Shown here piece by piece: positions 17,127 through 26,324 of a DNA stretch of 44,602 nucleotides. The first letter of the stretch is position 1, and every line of letters begins with the position of its first letter. Position numbers and translations under genes: made by a program. Source of the stretch: a virus; the IMG/VR virus record IMGVR_UViG_3300042302_000978, positions 1 through 44,602 of that record; one strand, 5' to 3'. The notes under the pieces were generated by a model. The model did no database searches, was not told the DNA's origin, and saw only the letters and a program-made list of their open reading frames with translations.

Positions 17127-20100
17127 TTATGCGAATCCACCTGCTGCAATAGCTCCTGTTCTTAGTATAGTTACATTGTTAACAATGATTCCCATACCTT
17201 TGATAGGTTCTACGTAAGTATCAAGTACACCGATTTGGTTATCGATAATCTCAGTCGTATTGTTTTCCTCATCCATTTTATTGAAGTAGTTGTACAATCC
17301 ATTTTTACTTACATATGTTTCACAGATTACGTCAGCTCTAAGTTTGATTTCAGCTCTGATGTCTGGTGTGTTATATCTCCATTGGAAGTCTAACAACATT
17401 CTTGATAACTCTCTTTCAAGCTCGATAAGTACCTCTCTAACGTGAATGTAAGAAAGTGCCGATTTGTAAAGAGTTTGTGCTGTATTCTCAGTCTCAATAA
17501 CGTTTCCTCTATTTCTTTTGAAAACGATTGGGTTGATTTGAGCACCATTTAACCACTCTATGTCAGATGGAGTAAAGTCCATTTCTAATCCAGCGATGTT
17601 TGTGATTCTACCGTTAGTAACACCCGCTGCGATTGTCCAAGGAGTAATAGATCCAACATTTGATGTATGTTTTCTCATATACGTTGTTGCTGCATGAGAT
17701 GCTGGTGGCATATCTAATGGTCTTCCATTGTCATTTACTGTTAAGTAAGGCATGAAGTAACCAACACAAGTTGTACCTGCTCCGTCACCGAATGAGTAAA
17801 GGAATGCTGGTCCACTTTCAGGATCTCCACCTTTGGCAATAAACTCTGCTTGAAGAACTCCTTCTGCGTTTACGAATGTTGGAGAGCTTGAGTTTTTGAA
17901 TGACTTCATAGAAGGCATATTCAAGAATCCAAATGCGTCTAATCTATCTCCACAGATGTCAACTAATTGTTGTTTAGATCTTTCTGTCAATCCTAATCCA
18001 AATGAATCGATTAAGTATCTGAAGTCTAAAGCTTCTTTGTTAGTTATTGCTTTGAACAATGGTGTTCCTTTTGAAACAAGATTTAATACTGCATTTTGTC
18101 TAGCTTCAGTTCCATCAGGTAATGATGCTTCTCTTACTCTGAATCCTTTTAAAGAGATTGCTTTGTAAGTTGTTGCATAGTTATCAACAGTTTTGTATCT
18201 TGTTGTTTGCCAGTCTCCACTAAAATTAACCTTTTTGATTTCAGAATCACAAGTTATTTCAACTAAGTCTGCGTTTCCAGTGTATTGTCTTTTTGAAACA
18301 ATTCTTGTTAGTTTTCTTGGATATTGACCAATGTTTAGTGTTAGTTCATTATACTTAGCCTCTAAGAAGTCTCCAACTTTTACTTCAGTATATCTAGCTC
18401 CCGCTACAAGAACTTTGTTAGGAACTTCAACATATCCAGCAGGATACTCAATCTCTAAAGATTGTTTGTAGTTTGTTATTGCAGAGTTTATTTCGAATGT
18501 TCCTGCTGTTTCGATATCTACATCCTCATATGAATTAAATGTTTCATCCATAAAAGATACATTTAAAACTTCTCCATCAACATACATTTTAAGGTAGTGT
18601 TTAGTGTTGAAGTCTGATATTATAGAAACGTTTTGTACTCTTTCGTAAGAAGTTTCTTCGTTTACTTTATATACGTGTGTGAATATTCCAGCACCATTAT
18701 CCATAGTACCAAAAAGATTATCTGATATGATTGTGAAAGTTCCTGTGTTTGTAACCGCACCTTTTATAGAAATCACGTCGTATAAAGAAAGCTCGTCTAA
18801 ATCTGCTGCGTTAAATGCGATATAATCGTATCCTGCTGCAGAAGAAGTAGGTCCTACGTTTACTCCAGCAGTTAATCCAAATACAGTAACTGCAGATTCA
18901 CCATCAAAGAAGTAAACATCAGATATGTATTCAGCACCCGCTACATAAGGAGTTGCATTTGCTTTTTCTAATATTGTTTTAGATGTTTTGTTTGCATAGA
19001 AGAAATCTCCAGTGTTTACAACACCATCATAGTATCTTCCGTATAGTTTAGAGTATTTTCCAACTACACCAAAACTATTTCCATCAGCAACTTCTACTTG
19101 TGTTTTTACACCTTTGGCACCTAATATAAATTCGTTATCTACTGTATAGAATACTAAGAAACCTTTTAAGATGTCTTGTAAATCTGCTAGTTCGAAAGGA
19201 AGTTTAAGTTCGAAAGATTTATCTTGTGTAGAAGAAGTAACAATATTTGATATTGAAACGTCTGCTAAACTAATCTTATCTCCTTTGTAGTTGTTAAGAC
19301 CTTTTTTAAAGCTTTTAAGCATTGCCATTTTAACTTTGTTAGGACTATCGATTAGATCAACAAGTCTGTTAAACATTTTGAATCTTCTGTATTGTGCGTA
19401 GTCTTTAACGTTTATAGAAGAGTCTGTATCTGTAAAGGTTACTTTAATAGATCCTGTTGCTCCAGTTACTGCTTCTATGAAGTAGTCTGCACCTGATGCC
19501 GTACCAAATACGAAGTTGTTAAATCCACCTTGTTTAAGGTTTACGTTTGTCCAAACTGGAGTTCCTGTTATTTGTTGTTCTAATACTCTGAACTTAACAG
19601 ATGCTAATACAGTATCTGTAGATGCTACTGAAGGATTGTTTGCGTTTGTACTATTTACAACTTTAAATTTTCCTGTAGAGTCTACTACGAATGCAGATGA
19701 ATATGTTGCTGCAGTTGAACTGTATACGTAGTTACTTCCTAATATACTAAGTGTTGCAGTTCCTGAAATAGGTACTTGTTTGTCTCCAACAACAACAAAT
19801 GCGTCATAGTCTGGATACATAAGTGAGTAAGTAGCTACGATTGATGCAGTTGAATAACTAAATGTTGCAGCAAGTTCTACGTTATAGATATATCCTTCTG
19901 AGAAGTATGATGTTCTTTCATCACCATTAGTAACCCATCCTTTTACTTTAGGAGTTTCATATGCGTGGTGTGTTCCAGTCTCATATGCCCAAGATGCTGA
20001 ACCACCTAATAAAGCAGTTACGTTTCCTGGTAAATCTAATGGATTTGAAACGATTTCAATCTCTTCTGATATTACTTCTTGGTAAGAAAGGAAATCAATA

Positions 20101-21059
20101 TTAGTTTCATTTTTACCTGCGATTGTATGGCCGATTAAGTCAAGTCTTCCGTTGAAGAAGTCTGTTTCTACTAAGTCACTATTAAACGCACAAAATATAC
20201 CAGTTCTGTCTGTATCTCTATTTACTACTGTTTCGATGAAGACGTTTCTACCGTTTGCATCTCTAAAATATGGAATTAAAGAAAGTCCTTCGTAGAATGC
20301 TAAAAGCGTAATGTTTCTATCATTTGCGAATTCTCTAACTTTGTCTTTTCTAAGTCCTGTAGCATTGAAGTAAGCACTCCATCTAGAATCTACTGCTAAA
20401 GTTTTGTAGTCTGACCAATCACCACCAACTACAACAACATCAACCATATAGTCAGATGCGTAATCATTAGTGCTAACATAAGGAGGCATTTTTTCTGCCG
20501 AACCATACCATTCGATAAGAGTTCTGTCAAATCCAGCTACTGCTGATTTGAAAACAAATACAGTTACGAATTTATCAGATAAGTTTGTTAAACTGAATGC
20601 TCTTTCAGAGTATCCTGTGTTATTTTTAGTAAGATTTATGAAAGACTCAGTGTCTCTTTTCCAGAAACCTGTAGTGTCAAAAAATCTTCTATAAGGACCA
20701 GTTCTTTCCACGTCGTTTAAAGTATCTGCAGAAGTAGATAGAGACTTATATTCAATAACGTCTAAATTATCGTCTGTAAGAAGCAAGTTTATTGCATAAA
20801 CTGGGGCTGTCTCCAACATTTTAGAAACTGTTCTATGAAAGAACGAACCCTTTCTCTCCAATCCTCTATCCAATTGACCGAATATTGCTTCTAAGTCAGT
20901 TGTGTTACTAACCATTATCGGTGTATTGACAGGTCCTTTTTTAGACACGCCTATTACCAAGTTTGTAAGTCCTTCAACAACTGGAGTCGCGATAACGGAG
21001 TTATCATATTCCTCTAGGAATATTCCTGGTCTTTTGTATTTTCCAATTTGAATTGCCAT
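17127..21059 (-). CDS. gp18: Tail sheath protein, gp18-like
   Basis: 1310 residues, about twice T4 gp18 (659). The N-terminus (KYKRPGIFLEEYDNSVIATP, then VIGVSKKGPVNTPIMV and a TDLEAIFG motif) and the C-terminus (WTIAAGVTNGRITNIAGLEM, NPIVFKRNRGNVIETENTAQ, SALSYIHVREVLIELERELS) are classic for contractile sheaths; the last part forms the interlocking C-terminal arms. The extra length is in the middle (about residues 330-860), rich in Ser/Thr/Val/Gly beta-strand sequence, probably surface domains decorating the sheath. A late-type box precedes it and a terminator follows it. Confidence 0.93.
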   Translation of the reverse strand: MAIQIGKYKRPGIFLEEYDNSVIATPVVEGLTNLVIGVSKKGPVNTPIMVSNTTDLEAIFGQLDRGLERKGSFFHRTVSKMLETAPVYAINLLLTDDNLDVIEYKSLSTSADTLNDVERTGPYRRFFDTTGFWKRDTESFINLTKNNTGYSERAFSLTNLSDKFVTVFVFKSAVAGFDRTLIEWYGSAEKMPPYVSTNDYASDYMVDVVVVGGDWSDYKTLAVDSRWSAYFNATGLRKDKVREFANDRNITLLAFYEGLSLIPYFRDANGRNVFIETVVNRDTDRTGIFCAFNSDLVETDFFNGRLDLIGHTIAGKNETNIDFLSYQEVISEEIEIVSNPLDLPGNVTALLGGSASWAYETGTHHAYETPKVKGWVTNGDERTSYFSEGYIYNVELAATFSYSTASIVATYSLMYPDYDAFVVVGDKQVPISGTATLSILGSNYVYSSTAATYSSAFVVDSTGKFKVVNSTNANNPSVASTDTVLASVKFRVLEQQITGTPVWTNVNLKQGGFNNFVFGTASGADYFIEAVTGATGSIKVTFTDTDSSINVKDYAQYRRFKMFNRLVDLIDSPNKVKMAMLKSFKKGLNNYKGDKISLADVSISNIVTSSTQDKSFELKLPFELADLQDILKGFLVFYTVDNEFILGAKGVKTQVEVADGNSFGVVGKYSKLYGRYYDGVVNTGDFFYANKTSKTILEKANATPYVAGAEYISDVYFFDGESAVTVFGLTAGVNVGPTSSAAGYDYIAFNAADLDELSLYDVISIKGAVTNTGTFTIISDNLFGTMDNGAGIFTHVYKVNEETSYERVQNVSIISDFNTKHYLKMYVDGEVLNVSFMDETFNSYEDVDIETAGTFEINSAITNYKQSLEIEYPAGYVEVPNKVLVAGARYTEVKVGDFLEAKYNELTLNIGQYPRKLTRIVSKRQYTGNADLVEITCDSEIKKVNFSGDWQTTRYKTVDNYATTYKAISLKGFRVREASLPDGTEARQNAVLNLVSKGTPLFKAITNKEALDFRYLIDSFGLGLTERSKQQLVDICGDRLDAFGFLNMPSMKSFKNSSSPTFVNAEGVLQAEFIAKGGDPESGPAFLYSFGDGAGTTCVGYFMPYLTVNDNGRPLDMPPASHAATTYMRKHTSNVGSITPWTIAAGVTNGRITNIAGLEMDFTPSDIEWLNGAQINPIVFKRNRGNVIETENTAQTLYKSALSYIHVREVLIELERELSRMLLDFQWRYNTPDIRAEIKLRADVICETYVSKNGLYNYFNKMDEENNTTEIIDNQIGVLDTYVEPIKGMGIIVNNVTILRTGAIAAGGFA

Positions 21060-21078
21060 ATTTTTTAGTTTAATTTTT

Positions 21079-21100
21079 TATAGTTAAAGTATATATAAAA
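21079..21100 (-). promoter_or_regulatory. Late-promoter-like box for the tail sheath gene
   Basis: On the minus strand: TTTTATATATACTTTAACTATA, starting 41 bases before the ATG at 21059. A run GATATTTTT-like element lies on its upstream side, as at other copies. Confidence 0.5.
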
Positions 21101-21128
21101 TGTAAAAAGCGATATTTTTCTCTTTTTT

Positions 21129-21671
21129 TTAAAAGGAGGTTATTTTTTTAGAAGAATCTTGCATTTCTTTTTTTATTTCCTCCATTTTCTTTTTTTGTTC
21201 TGCGGTTGCAGTCAATAGGGCTTTTTTTAAATCGACAATCTCCTGAGTCTTTATCTTTTGATTAGATTTTATGTCGTTTACGGTCTTTAATTTGGCGGAA
21301 GTGTCTACTTTCTGACTTGATAGTTGCTTTAAATCTTCTTCGTTTTTATAAAGATCATCATTGTACTTCATCAACTCATCTTGAACATACTTTATTTTCA
21401 TTTGAAGGTTCATCATTCGTGTGTACTCTTCTATGAATGGATTATTCAAAAACTTTTTATTTATTTCCTCTATCTTTTTATTTAATAACTCATTGTCTTT
21501 GTCACTTTTTAGATTCATGAAAGCTTTATCAAGTTCTGCCTTTACTGCAGGAAAATCTTTTAAACTTTTTTCAAGGTTATTAGTTTCTTCTTTGGCAAGT
21601 TTTACGTCAGGCTCATCAGTTATTTCGACTTCCACGTTTTCAAAACGTTTAAAATTCTTTAGATATTTCAT
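21129..21671 (-). CDS. Leader-bearing coiled-coil protein
   Basis: 180 residues. MKYLKNFKRFENVE at the N-terminus matches the leader family found on other proteins here. The rest is almost entirely charged helix with heptad-like spacing (NLQMKIKYVQDELMKYNDDL, then LKKALLTATAEQKKKMEEIK), predicting a long coiled coil. It begins 17 bases after the 1141-residue leader protein and is likely translated from the same message. A prohead core (scaffold-like) or internal head protein would fit both the leader and the helical composition. No direct homologue is recognised. Confidence 0.65.
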   Translation of the reverse strand: MKYLKNFKRFENVEVEITDEPDVKLAKEETNNLEKSLKDFPAVKAELDKAFMNLKSDKDNELLNKKIEEINKKFLNNPFIEEYTRMMNLQMKIKYVQDELMKYNDDLYKNEEDLKQLSSQKVDTSAKLKTVNDIKSNQKIKTQEIVDLKKALLTATAEQKKKMEEIKKEMQDSSKKITSF

Positions 21672-21688
21672 TTTTTAAACACTTTTAT

Positions 21689-24600
21689 TTAAGCTCTGGT
21701 GATTTCAACTTTGCTCGCGTCACTTCCGTTAATCATATTTACGATCGTGGAAATTCCCGCCACTTTGGCTATCTGCTTGTTTAGTTTTTCGACCTTCTCT
21801 TTGTCTTTACCTATTTCTTTTCCAAATTCTATCGCGTTGAAAAGAACGTTTTTGCCATCCACCTCTTTTGTGATCCAATATGCTCCGATCACTTCTATTT
21901 TTTCGGTGGTGATTTTTTTCTGACCGTCCGCACTCATCATTCCGACTTCTATAGTACCTGGTGATAATAACAATTTCAAGAAATCATCTCTTTTAACTTT
22001 GGTGAAATGTGAAAGTGCTTTAGATTCTTTTACCTGTAAATCACCACCTACTAAATTATTAGCATGTCCTAAAACAGAGGCGTCTAGAAGAGGATTGAAT
22101 GTGCCAAAGTTTTTACTACACTGCATATATGCATATGCACCATCTATCTCTTGAATGTAGAATGCTCTCTGTGCCTCGTTGCCATCTTTGTCTTTTATCT
22201 TCAATACAAAAAACGTGTATTTTACAGGATAAACGGCTTTTTTACCATCGTCACTAACCGCGTTTTCACTTTTTGTGGCCTTTATCTTAGTAGCGCTTGC
22301 TTCTATCCCTTCTACAATCTCTTGGTTATTTTCTTCATCTTTTTCCAAAAATGTTCCTCCTTTGTTGATTGCAGTACCTATCTTCTCGTCCGGTTTTCCA
22401 AAGTATTCGTCTAAAAGCTCTGCTTGTTTTCCTCTTCCTGAATCACCATATCCACTTTTAGATTTGTAAAGACTATCACCATCTAACATATCGGTCATGA
22501 ACTTTCTCAGATTGGCACCACCGTTTGGTCTGATTTCGTTTCCTACTCTTAGGTTTGTCTTCGGGTCGAAGATGAATTCGTATTTTCTATCTTTCATTAA
22601 ATCCAAAACTGCATTTTCCCAAACATCGAATATTTTGTCGTTTCTATAAGGACCTTTGTCTCCAAACGAAGTATATTCTGCTTCGGTACTTACACCAGGT
22701 CCGGTACTTCTTTTTGTTATGTATTTTGCCATATAAAGCTTGTATGCTCTGTTGAACAATTTCAATATCTCGATTATTGGATCGTATCCGTCTATTATGA
22801 ATCCGTCTTTGTCTTTTTCTAACTTTTCGAAGTTTGCTCTAACTTTCTCAAACTCTGTTTTATCCATTGTGTAGTCTTTTACATTTCTACACTTTCTCTC
22901 AAAGTAGTCTTGTATCCTTTCGACTCTAGACATACTAGATCTTGGATCACTTGCACTTGTACTTCCTTGAGTTTCTGTTGACTCTGGAGTCTCTTCTGTA
23001 GTCACTGGTTCTTCTGCTTCTTTTATGTAAGACATGAATCTGTCGAATTTAAGCAATCTTCCTACAGGTTTACTACTGCTCTTCAATGCTTCGTTTAATT
23101 CCAACATAATAACACGCATTCCAGCTTGTATCTCCATTAATTTTGAGATATAAACACTTTCGTTTACCGATTCGTCAAGCTTGTCCAGGTCGGCTTTCAT
23201 TTTATCTATGTTTGCTAGTATCTTCGCTTTTTTTGGGTTATCTTTTTTAAGTTCCAATGCTTTTTTAGTCGCACTTTCTATATCTTTTATAAGCTCGTCC
23301 TTTTTATATTTGGTCTCTCTTGCCTTTTGGTCTACATAAGGTGAAAGATCTGATTTTGAAACTCCAAAAGAAATTTTCGAATCGTCGTACACAACAGATA
23401 GTGTATCTTCCTTTGGAAGTTTTCCACCTTCTGCGTCGTCTTTAGTTGCCCACTTTTTATCATCGCCCATTTTCATTACATGAGTCTTCGAAACCAAAGT
23501 CACAACTCTCTTATCGCCTTTTCCGTCTGTGTATATGTATTTTTGACCAACGTTGTATTTGCTTTCCTTTTTCTTTTCCTCGCTTTGCTCTGAATACTCT
23601 GTCTTAACATTGACAATTGGATTTTTCATCAAAACCTTTAATGTCTCAACAAACTTTTTAAGCGGATCTGCCAATTCTCCTAAACCACCATAAAGATTCT
23701 TCCCATCAAACTGTAAAGCTCTCTTTGCGAATCTTGCGATTTTTTCCGCAACAACTTCAATCTTACCACCATTTGGATTTTTCTCACTTCTTGGCATTAG
23801 ATATTCGTAAGACTCTTTATATAAAGAATCTTTTTCTTGAATCGTTTGCTTTTTGTCACCTACCAAATACCTATTTATATTGTCGTATAAGGCCATTATG
23901 AGTGTATCGTTTTTACCATCTTTATGTTTGGCTAATAGTATTCTGACAAACTCTTCACTTATTGGTAGCTTTTGGTCTTTTGTATCTATAAGAGATGTTA
24001 TATCTTTTGTTAATTTTCCAAATGCTTGAGTCAAATGATCTTCTTCTTTATAGACATTATTTCCATCTACACTATTTCCTTGTTTCTCTAATACTAATTC
24101 AAGTCCTGCTTTTAAAGTTATCTTTTCCTTTTTAGTGTTAAGTTTCGTAGCAGCAGCGAGTGTTGCTTTCAATTCTAGTTCGTTTTTGGCAAAAATTTTA
24201 TCAATATTTGCACTTGAAAAAGTAACTCCTTTGTTTATATCGGAGTTGTTCAGTATCGATGTTAATGTGTCACCTGCTACAGTTACATAAGGAACTGGTT
24301 TCTTTGCATCTGCCTCTTCTTTTTTGTTGAAGTTTAAAAGATTTACACTTTTGTAATTTTTTAAGATATAGTAAAGTGCACTTAGATTCTTAATCATGGT
24401 TGGAAGGCTTTCTTCTAACTTTGAATATTTATCCTCATTCTCTTCAGAATCTTCTTCACTTTGACCCTGTCCTTGACCCTGTCCTTGACCTTGTGCTTGA
24501 CCCTGTCCTTGACCTTGTGCTTGACCTTGTGCTTGACCTTGTGCTTGACCCTGTGCTTGACCCTGTGCTTCTATTTTTTTTAGTTCCTCTAAGAAACCCT

Positions 24601-25114
24601 CAAGTTCTTCAAGTAATTTAGCCTTTACTGTAGTATCAATATCGGTTTCTTTCATCTCTTCTGTTGCTGTGATTGCACTTTCTGTAAGATTTATTATAAT
24701 ATTAGTCTCAGAACCATTTTCAACGGCCTCGTTCAATGCAAAAAAGAATGAATACAAAATACTTTTTGCATAAAGTTTCTTATCTTCAGGATTCATGTTG
24801 TATGCAAATCCAGATGCTGCTATCCTATCAAATTCACCTTCTAGTCTTGAGATTAATGGCTTTATTCTTCTAAGGTTGTTAGCGACTTTTGCTTTTCTAA
24901 CAAGGTGATTTAAAAACCTACCTACTAATGAATCATGCCATCCAATATCATTCGCCATTGGTCCTGATCCGTGGTTGCTGGCATATTCACTTTCTTTTAT
25001 AAGTTCTTGATATAGTTCATTTCCTGATATTTTTGCGTCTCTTAGAAATTCAGATTTTTCGTCTAATCTTTTGGCTTCTCTTAAAAAGTCATTTCTTTTA
25101 ATAAGATATTTCAT
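21689..25114 (-). CDS. Large leader-bearing protein with GQ/AQ repeat and a second internal leader
   Basis: 1141 residues. The N-terminus MKYLIKRNDFLREAKRL fits the shared leader and contains L-R-E before A14, a match to the T4 gp21 prohead protease consensus. Residues about 181-217 are a pure Gln/Gly/Ala repeat. Near residues 685-700 a second leader-like stretch appears (GRLLKFDRFMSYIKEAEEP) with I-K-E before A700, followed by a Thr/Glu/Ser linker; the protein therefore looks like two leader-bearing units joined. Both halves are charged and helical, without enzyme motifs I recognise. A polyprotein-like internal head protein cut during maturation is the favoured hypothesis. Confidence 0.6.
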   Translation of the reverse strand: MKYLIKRNDFLREAKRLDEKSEFLRDAKISGNELYQELIKESEYASNHGSGPMANDIGWHDSLVGRFLNHLVRKAKVANNLRRIKPLISRLEGEFDRIAASGFAYNMNPEDKKLYAKSILYSFFFALNEAVENGSETNIIINLTESAITATEEMKETDIDTTVKAKLLEELEGFLEELKKIEAQGQAQGQAQGQAQGQAQGQGQGQAQGQGQGQGQGQSEEDSEENEDKYSKLEESLPTMIKNLSALYYILKNYKSVNLLNFNKKEEADAKKPVPYVTVAGDTLTSILNNSDINKGVTFSSANIDKIFAKNELELKATLAAATKLNTKKEKITLKAGLELVLEKQGNSVDGNNVYKEEDHLTQAFGKLTKDITSLIDTKDQKLPISEEFVRILLAKHKDGKNDTLIMALYDNINRYLVGDKKQTIQEKDSLYKESYEYLMPRSEKNPNGGKIEVVAEKIARFAKRALQFDGKNLYGGLGELADPLKKFVETLKVLMKNPIVNVKTEYSEQSEEKKKESKYNVGQKYIYTDGKGDKRVVTLVSKTHVMKMGDDKKWATKDDAEGGKLPKEDTLSVVYDDSKISFGVSKSDLSPYVDQKARETKYKKDELIKDIESATKKALELKKDNPKKAKILANIDKMKADLDKLDESVNESVYISKLMEIQAGMRVIMLELNEALKSSSKPVGRLLKFDRFMSYIKEAEEPVTTEETPESTETQGSTSASDPRSSMSRVERIQDYFERKCRNVKDYTMDKTEFEKVRANFEKLEKDKDGFIIDGYDPIIEILKLFNRAYKLYMAKYITKRSTGPGVSTEAEYTSFGDKGPYRNDKIFDVWENAVLDLMKDRKYEFIFDPKTNLRVGNEIRPNGGANLRKFMTDMLDGDSLYKSKSGYGDSGRGKQAELLDEYFGKPDEKIGTAINKGGTFLEKDEENNQEIVEGIEASATKIKATKSENAVSDDGKKAVYPVKYTFFVLKIKDKDGNEAQRAFYIQEIDGAYAYMQCSKNFGTFNPLLDASVLGHANNLVGGDLQVKESKALSHFTKVKRDDFLKLLLSPGTIEVGMMSADGQKKITTEKIEVIGAYWITKEVDGKNVLFNAIEFGKEIGKDKEKVEKLNKQIAKVAGISTIVNMINGSDASKVEITRA
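24463..24570 (-). repeat. GQ/AQ-encoding hexanucleotide-type repeat
   Basis: Alternating units of CAAGGACAGGGT and CAAGCACAAGGT type on the minus strand encode a run of Gln-Gly and Gln-Ala dipeptides. The same units occur on the plus strand at 33144-33528, so the two loci share repeats in opposite orientation. Confidence 0.9.
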
Positions 25115-25134
25115 GTAGTTATGATTATATTTTG

Positions 25135-25148
25135 TTTATATATTAAAA
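25135..25148 (-). promoter_or_regulatory. Late-promoter-like box for the large leader protein
   Basis: On the minus strand: TTTTAATATATAAA, preceded by TACAC, ending 20 bases before the ATG at 25114. Confidence 0.5.
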
Positions 25149-25221
25149 GTGTAATCTCTATTTTATTTGTATTTTTGTATCTGAAAGATTGATATTAGTA
25201 TAAATAAAAGATAGAATAATT

Positions 25222-25253
25222 TGTGTGAATAGAATAAATGTCTTATATTTGTA
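25222..25253 (+). promoter_or_regulatory. Bacteroidota-type sigma promoter
   Basis: TTTG (25222-25225) and TATATTTG (25246-25253) match the -33 and -7 boxes (TTTG / TAnnTTTG) of Bacteroidota housekeeping promoters, with a 20-base spacer. The start codon at 25277 lies 23 bases downstream. This supports both host assignment and early expression of the gene. Confidence 0.65.
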
Positions 25254-25276
25254 AAACAAACAAACAAACAGAAACT

Positions 25277-25813
25277 ATGAAAATCAACTTCGATAAAATA
25301 ATCTGCATAAACTTGACATCATTGAGCTCTCAACAACTATTTGCAGTATGTGAGACTTACTTTATAGGTTTTGAAGAACTTTATAGAAGAAAAACAGAAA
25401 CAAAAGTATCTATGTACTGGATTTCAGAAGGTAAAATTGTTGCTTTTATTATCGGTGGTTTCTTTCGTTTAGGTACAGACTTTGCTTCTCTTTCTAAAGA
25501 AGATCAAGATAAAATAAAAGCCATCAAACCGGTGAAAACTCCAAAGATGCCAAAAACTGAACAAACTCTTAGAAACTACAAAGCTTTTTTAGCAGAAGGT
25601 TATGACATACGAACTCCATCTATGGATTCAAAGTTGTATAACTTAGAGTCTCGAAAAGATTCTGTTTATGTTAAAGATGTTGTTAAAGATGTTGTTGAAG
25701 TTAAACAAGATTTACCTGTTGTTTTAGAAGTAGATGCAATCTTAGAAAAAATATTCAAATACGGAATAGCTTCTATCACTGCAGAAGAAAAAGATTTATT
25801 AGATAATCAATAA
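25277..25813 (+). CDS. Unknown protein expressed from a host-type promoter
   Basis: 178 residues from the ATG at 25277, chosen because the longer frame (25238) would start inside the -7 box region. The N-terminal 75 residues form an alpha/beta-looking unit (FDKIICINLTSLSSQQLFAV, VSMYWISEGKIVAFIIGGFF); the rest is charged, with a VKDVVKDVVEVK repeat. No catalytic motif or family is recognised. With a TTTG/TATATTTG promoter and its own terminator it stands apart from the late genes and is a candidate early, host-directed protein. Confidence 0.7.
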   Translation: MKINFDKIICINLTSLSSQQLFAVCETYFIGFEELYRRKTETKVSMYWISEGKIVAFIIGGFFRLGTDFASLSKEDQDKIKAIKPVKTPKMPKTEQTLRNYKAFLAEGYDIRTPSMDSKLYNLESRKDSVYVKDVVKDVVEVKQDLPVVLEVDAILEKIFKYGIASITAEEKDLLDNQ

Positions 25814-25834
25814 TATAACTTTGTTTGTGTGTGT

Positions 25835-25860
25835 GCCTCGGATAAATCCGAGGCTTTTTT
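25835..25860 (+). terminator. Intrinsic terminator
   Basis: A GC-rich 9-bp stem GCCTCGGAT / ATCCGAGGC with a 2-base loop is followed by T6. It ends the gene at 25277. The next 150 bases hold only AT-rich sequence and the promoter box at 25977. Confidence 0.9.
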
Positions 25861-25976
25861 ATTTAGCAAATATTTAATACCATTTTTCTCTTTAGAATCA
25901 ACACTTTTAAATTTTATTTTTTTGGTAGTTTAAAAAATCCGCCATTAAATCGATTTCGGTTTTTTTCCTTACCTAA

Positions 25977-25995
25977 AATTAAATATATAACGTAT
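25977..25995 (+). promoter_or_regulatory. Late-promoter-like box
   Basis: AATTAAATATATAACGTATA-type sequence 17 bases upstream of the ATG at 26013; a variant of the TTAATATATA box. Confidence 0.4.
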
Positions 25996-26012
25996 AAAAA
26001 AAATCTCCAAAC

Positions 26013-26297
26013 ATGAGATACCTAGAGTTGAAACAAAATGGTAAGGTCTTTACCAATGAAAGAGAAATAAATCAAATATTACTATCTAACAAATTTTACT
26101 GGCTTATAGATTCCGAATTTGAGAACGCAGTTCTTGAGTTGAAAAAAGAAACTATAATTTGGCATAGTGGTGACTTCTATTCCGGAAATTGGCATTATGG
26201 CATATTCAAAGGTGGGTCTTTCCATGGGACCTGGGAAAACGGAATTTTCGAAAACGGAAACTTCACCGGTGAATGGAAAGACGGCATCAAATTATGA
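26013..26297 (+). CDS. Small MORN-like repeat protein
   Basis: 94 residues. The C-terminal half consists of short aromatic-glycine repeats: SGDFYSGNWHYGIFKGGSF, then GTWENGIFENGNFTGEWKDG. This pattern resembles MORN-type beta-hairpin repeats found in phage and bacterial proteins, often mediating binding. The N-terminus MRYLELKQNGKVF starts like the leader family but lacks its Phe/Glu core, so I do not count it among the leaders. The stop overlaps closely with the next gene region, suggesting an operon with 26325. Confidence 0.7.
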   Translation: MRYLELKQNGKVFTNEREINQILLSNKFYWLIDSEFENAVLELKKETIIWHSGDFYSGNWHYGIFKGGSFHGTWENGIFENGNFTGEWKDGIKL

Positions 26298-26324
26298 GTG
26301 ACGACAAAAAATAAAATAACAACT

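Noticed and set aside
24400-24621. Plus-strand ORF rich in Leu/Asp/Val repeats
   Set aside because: It is the antisense shadow of the Gln-Gly repeat in the 1141-residue protein.
26013-26060. MRYLELKQNGKVF as another capsid-targeting leader
   Set aside because: It begins like the leaders but lacks the F-(E/N)-x-F core and any protease-like site, so I left it out of the set.
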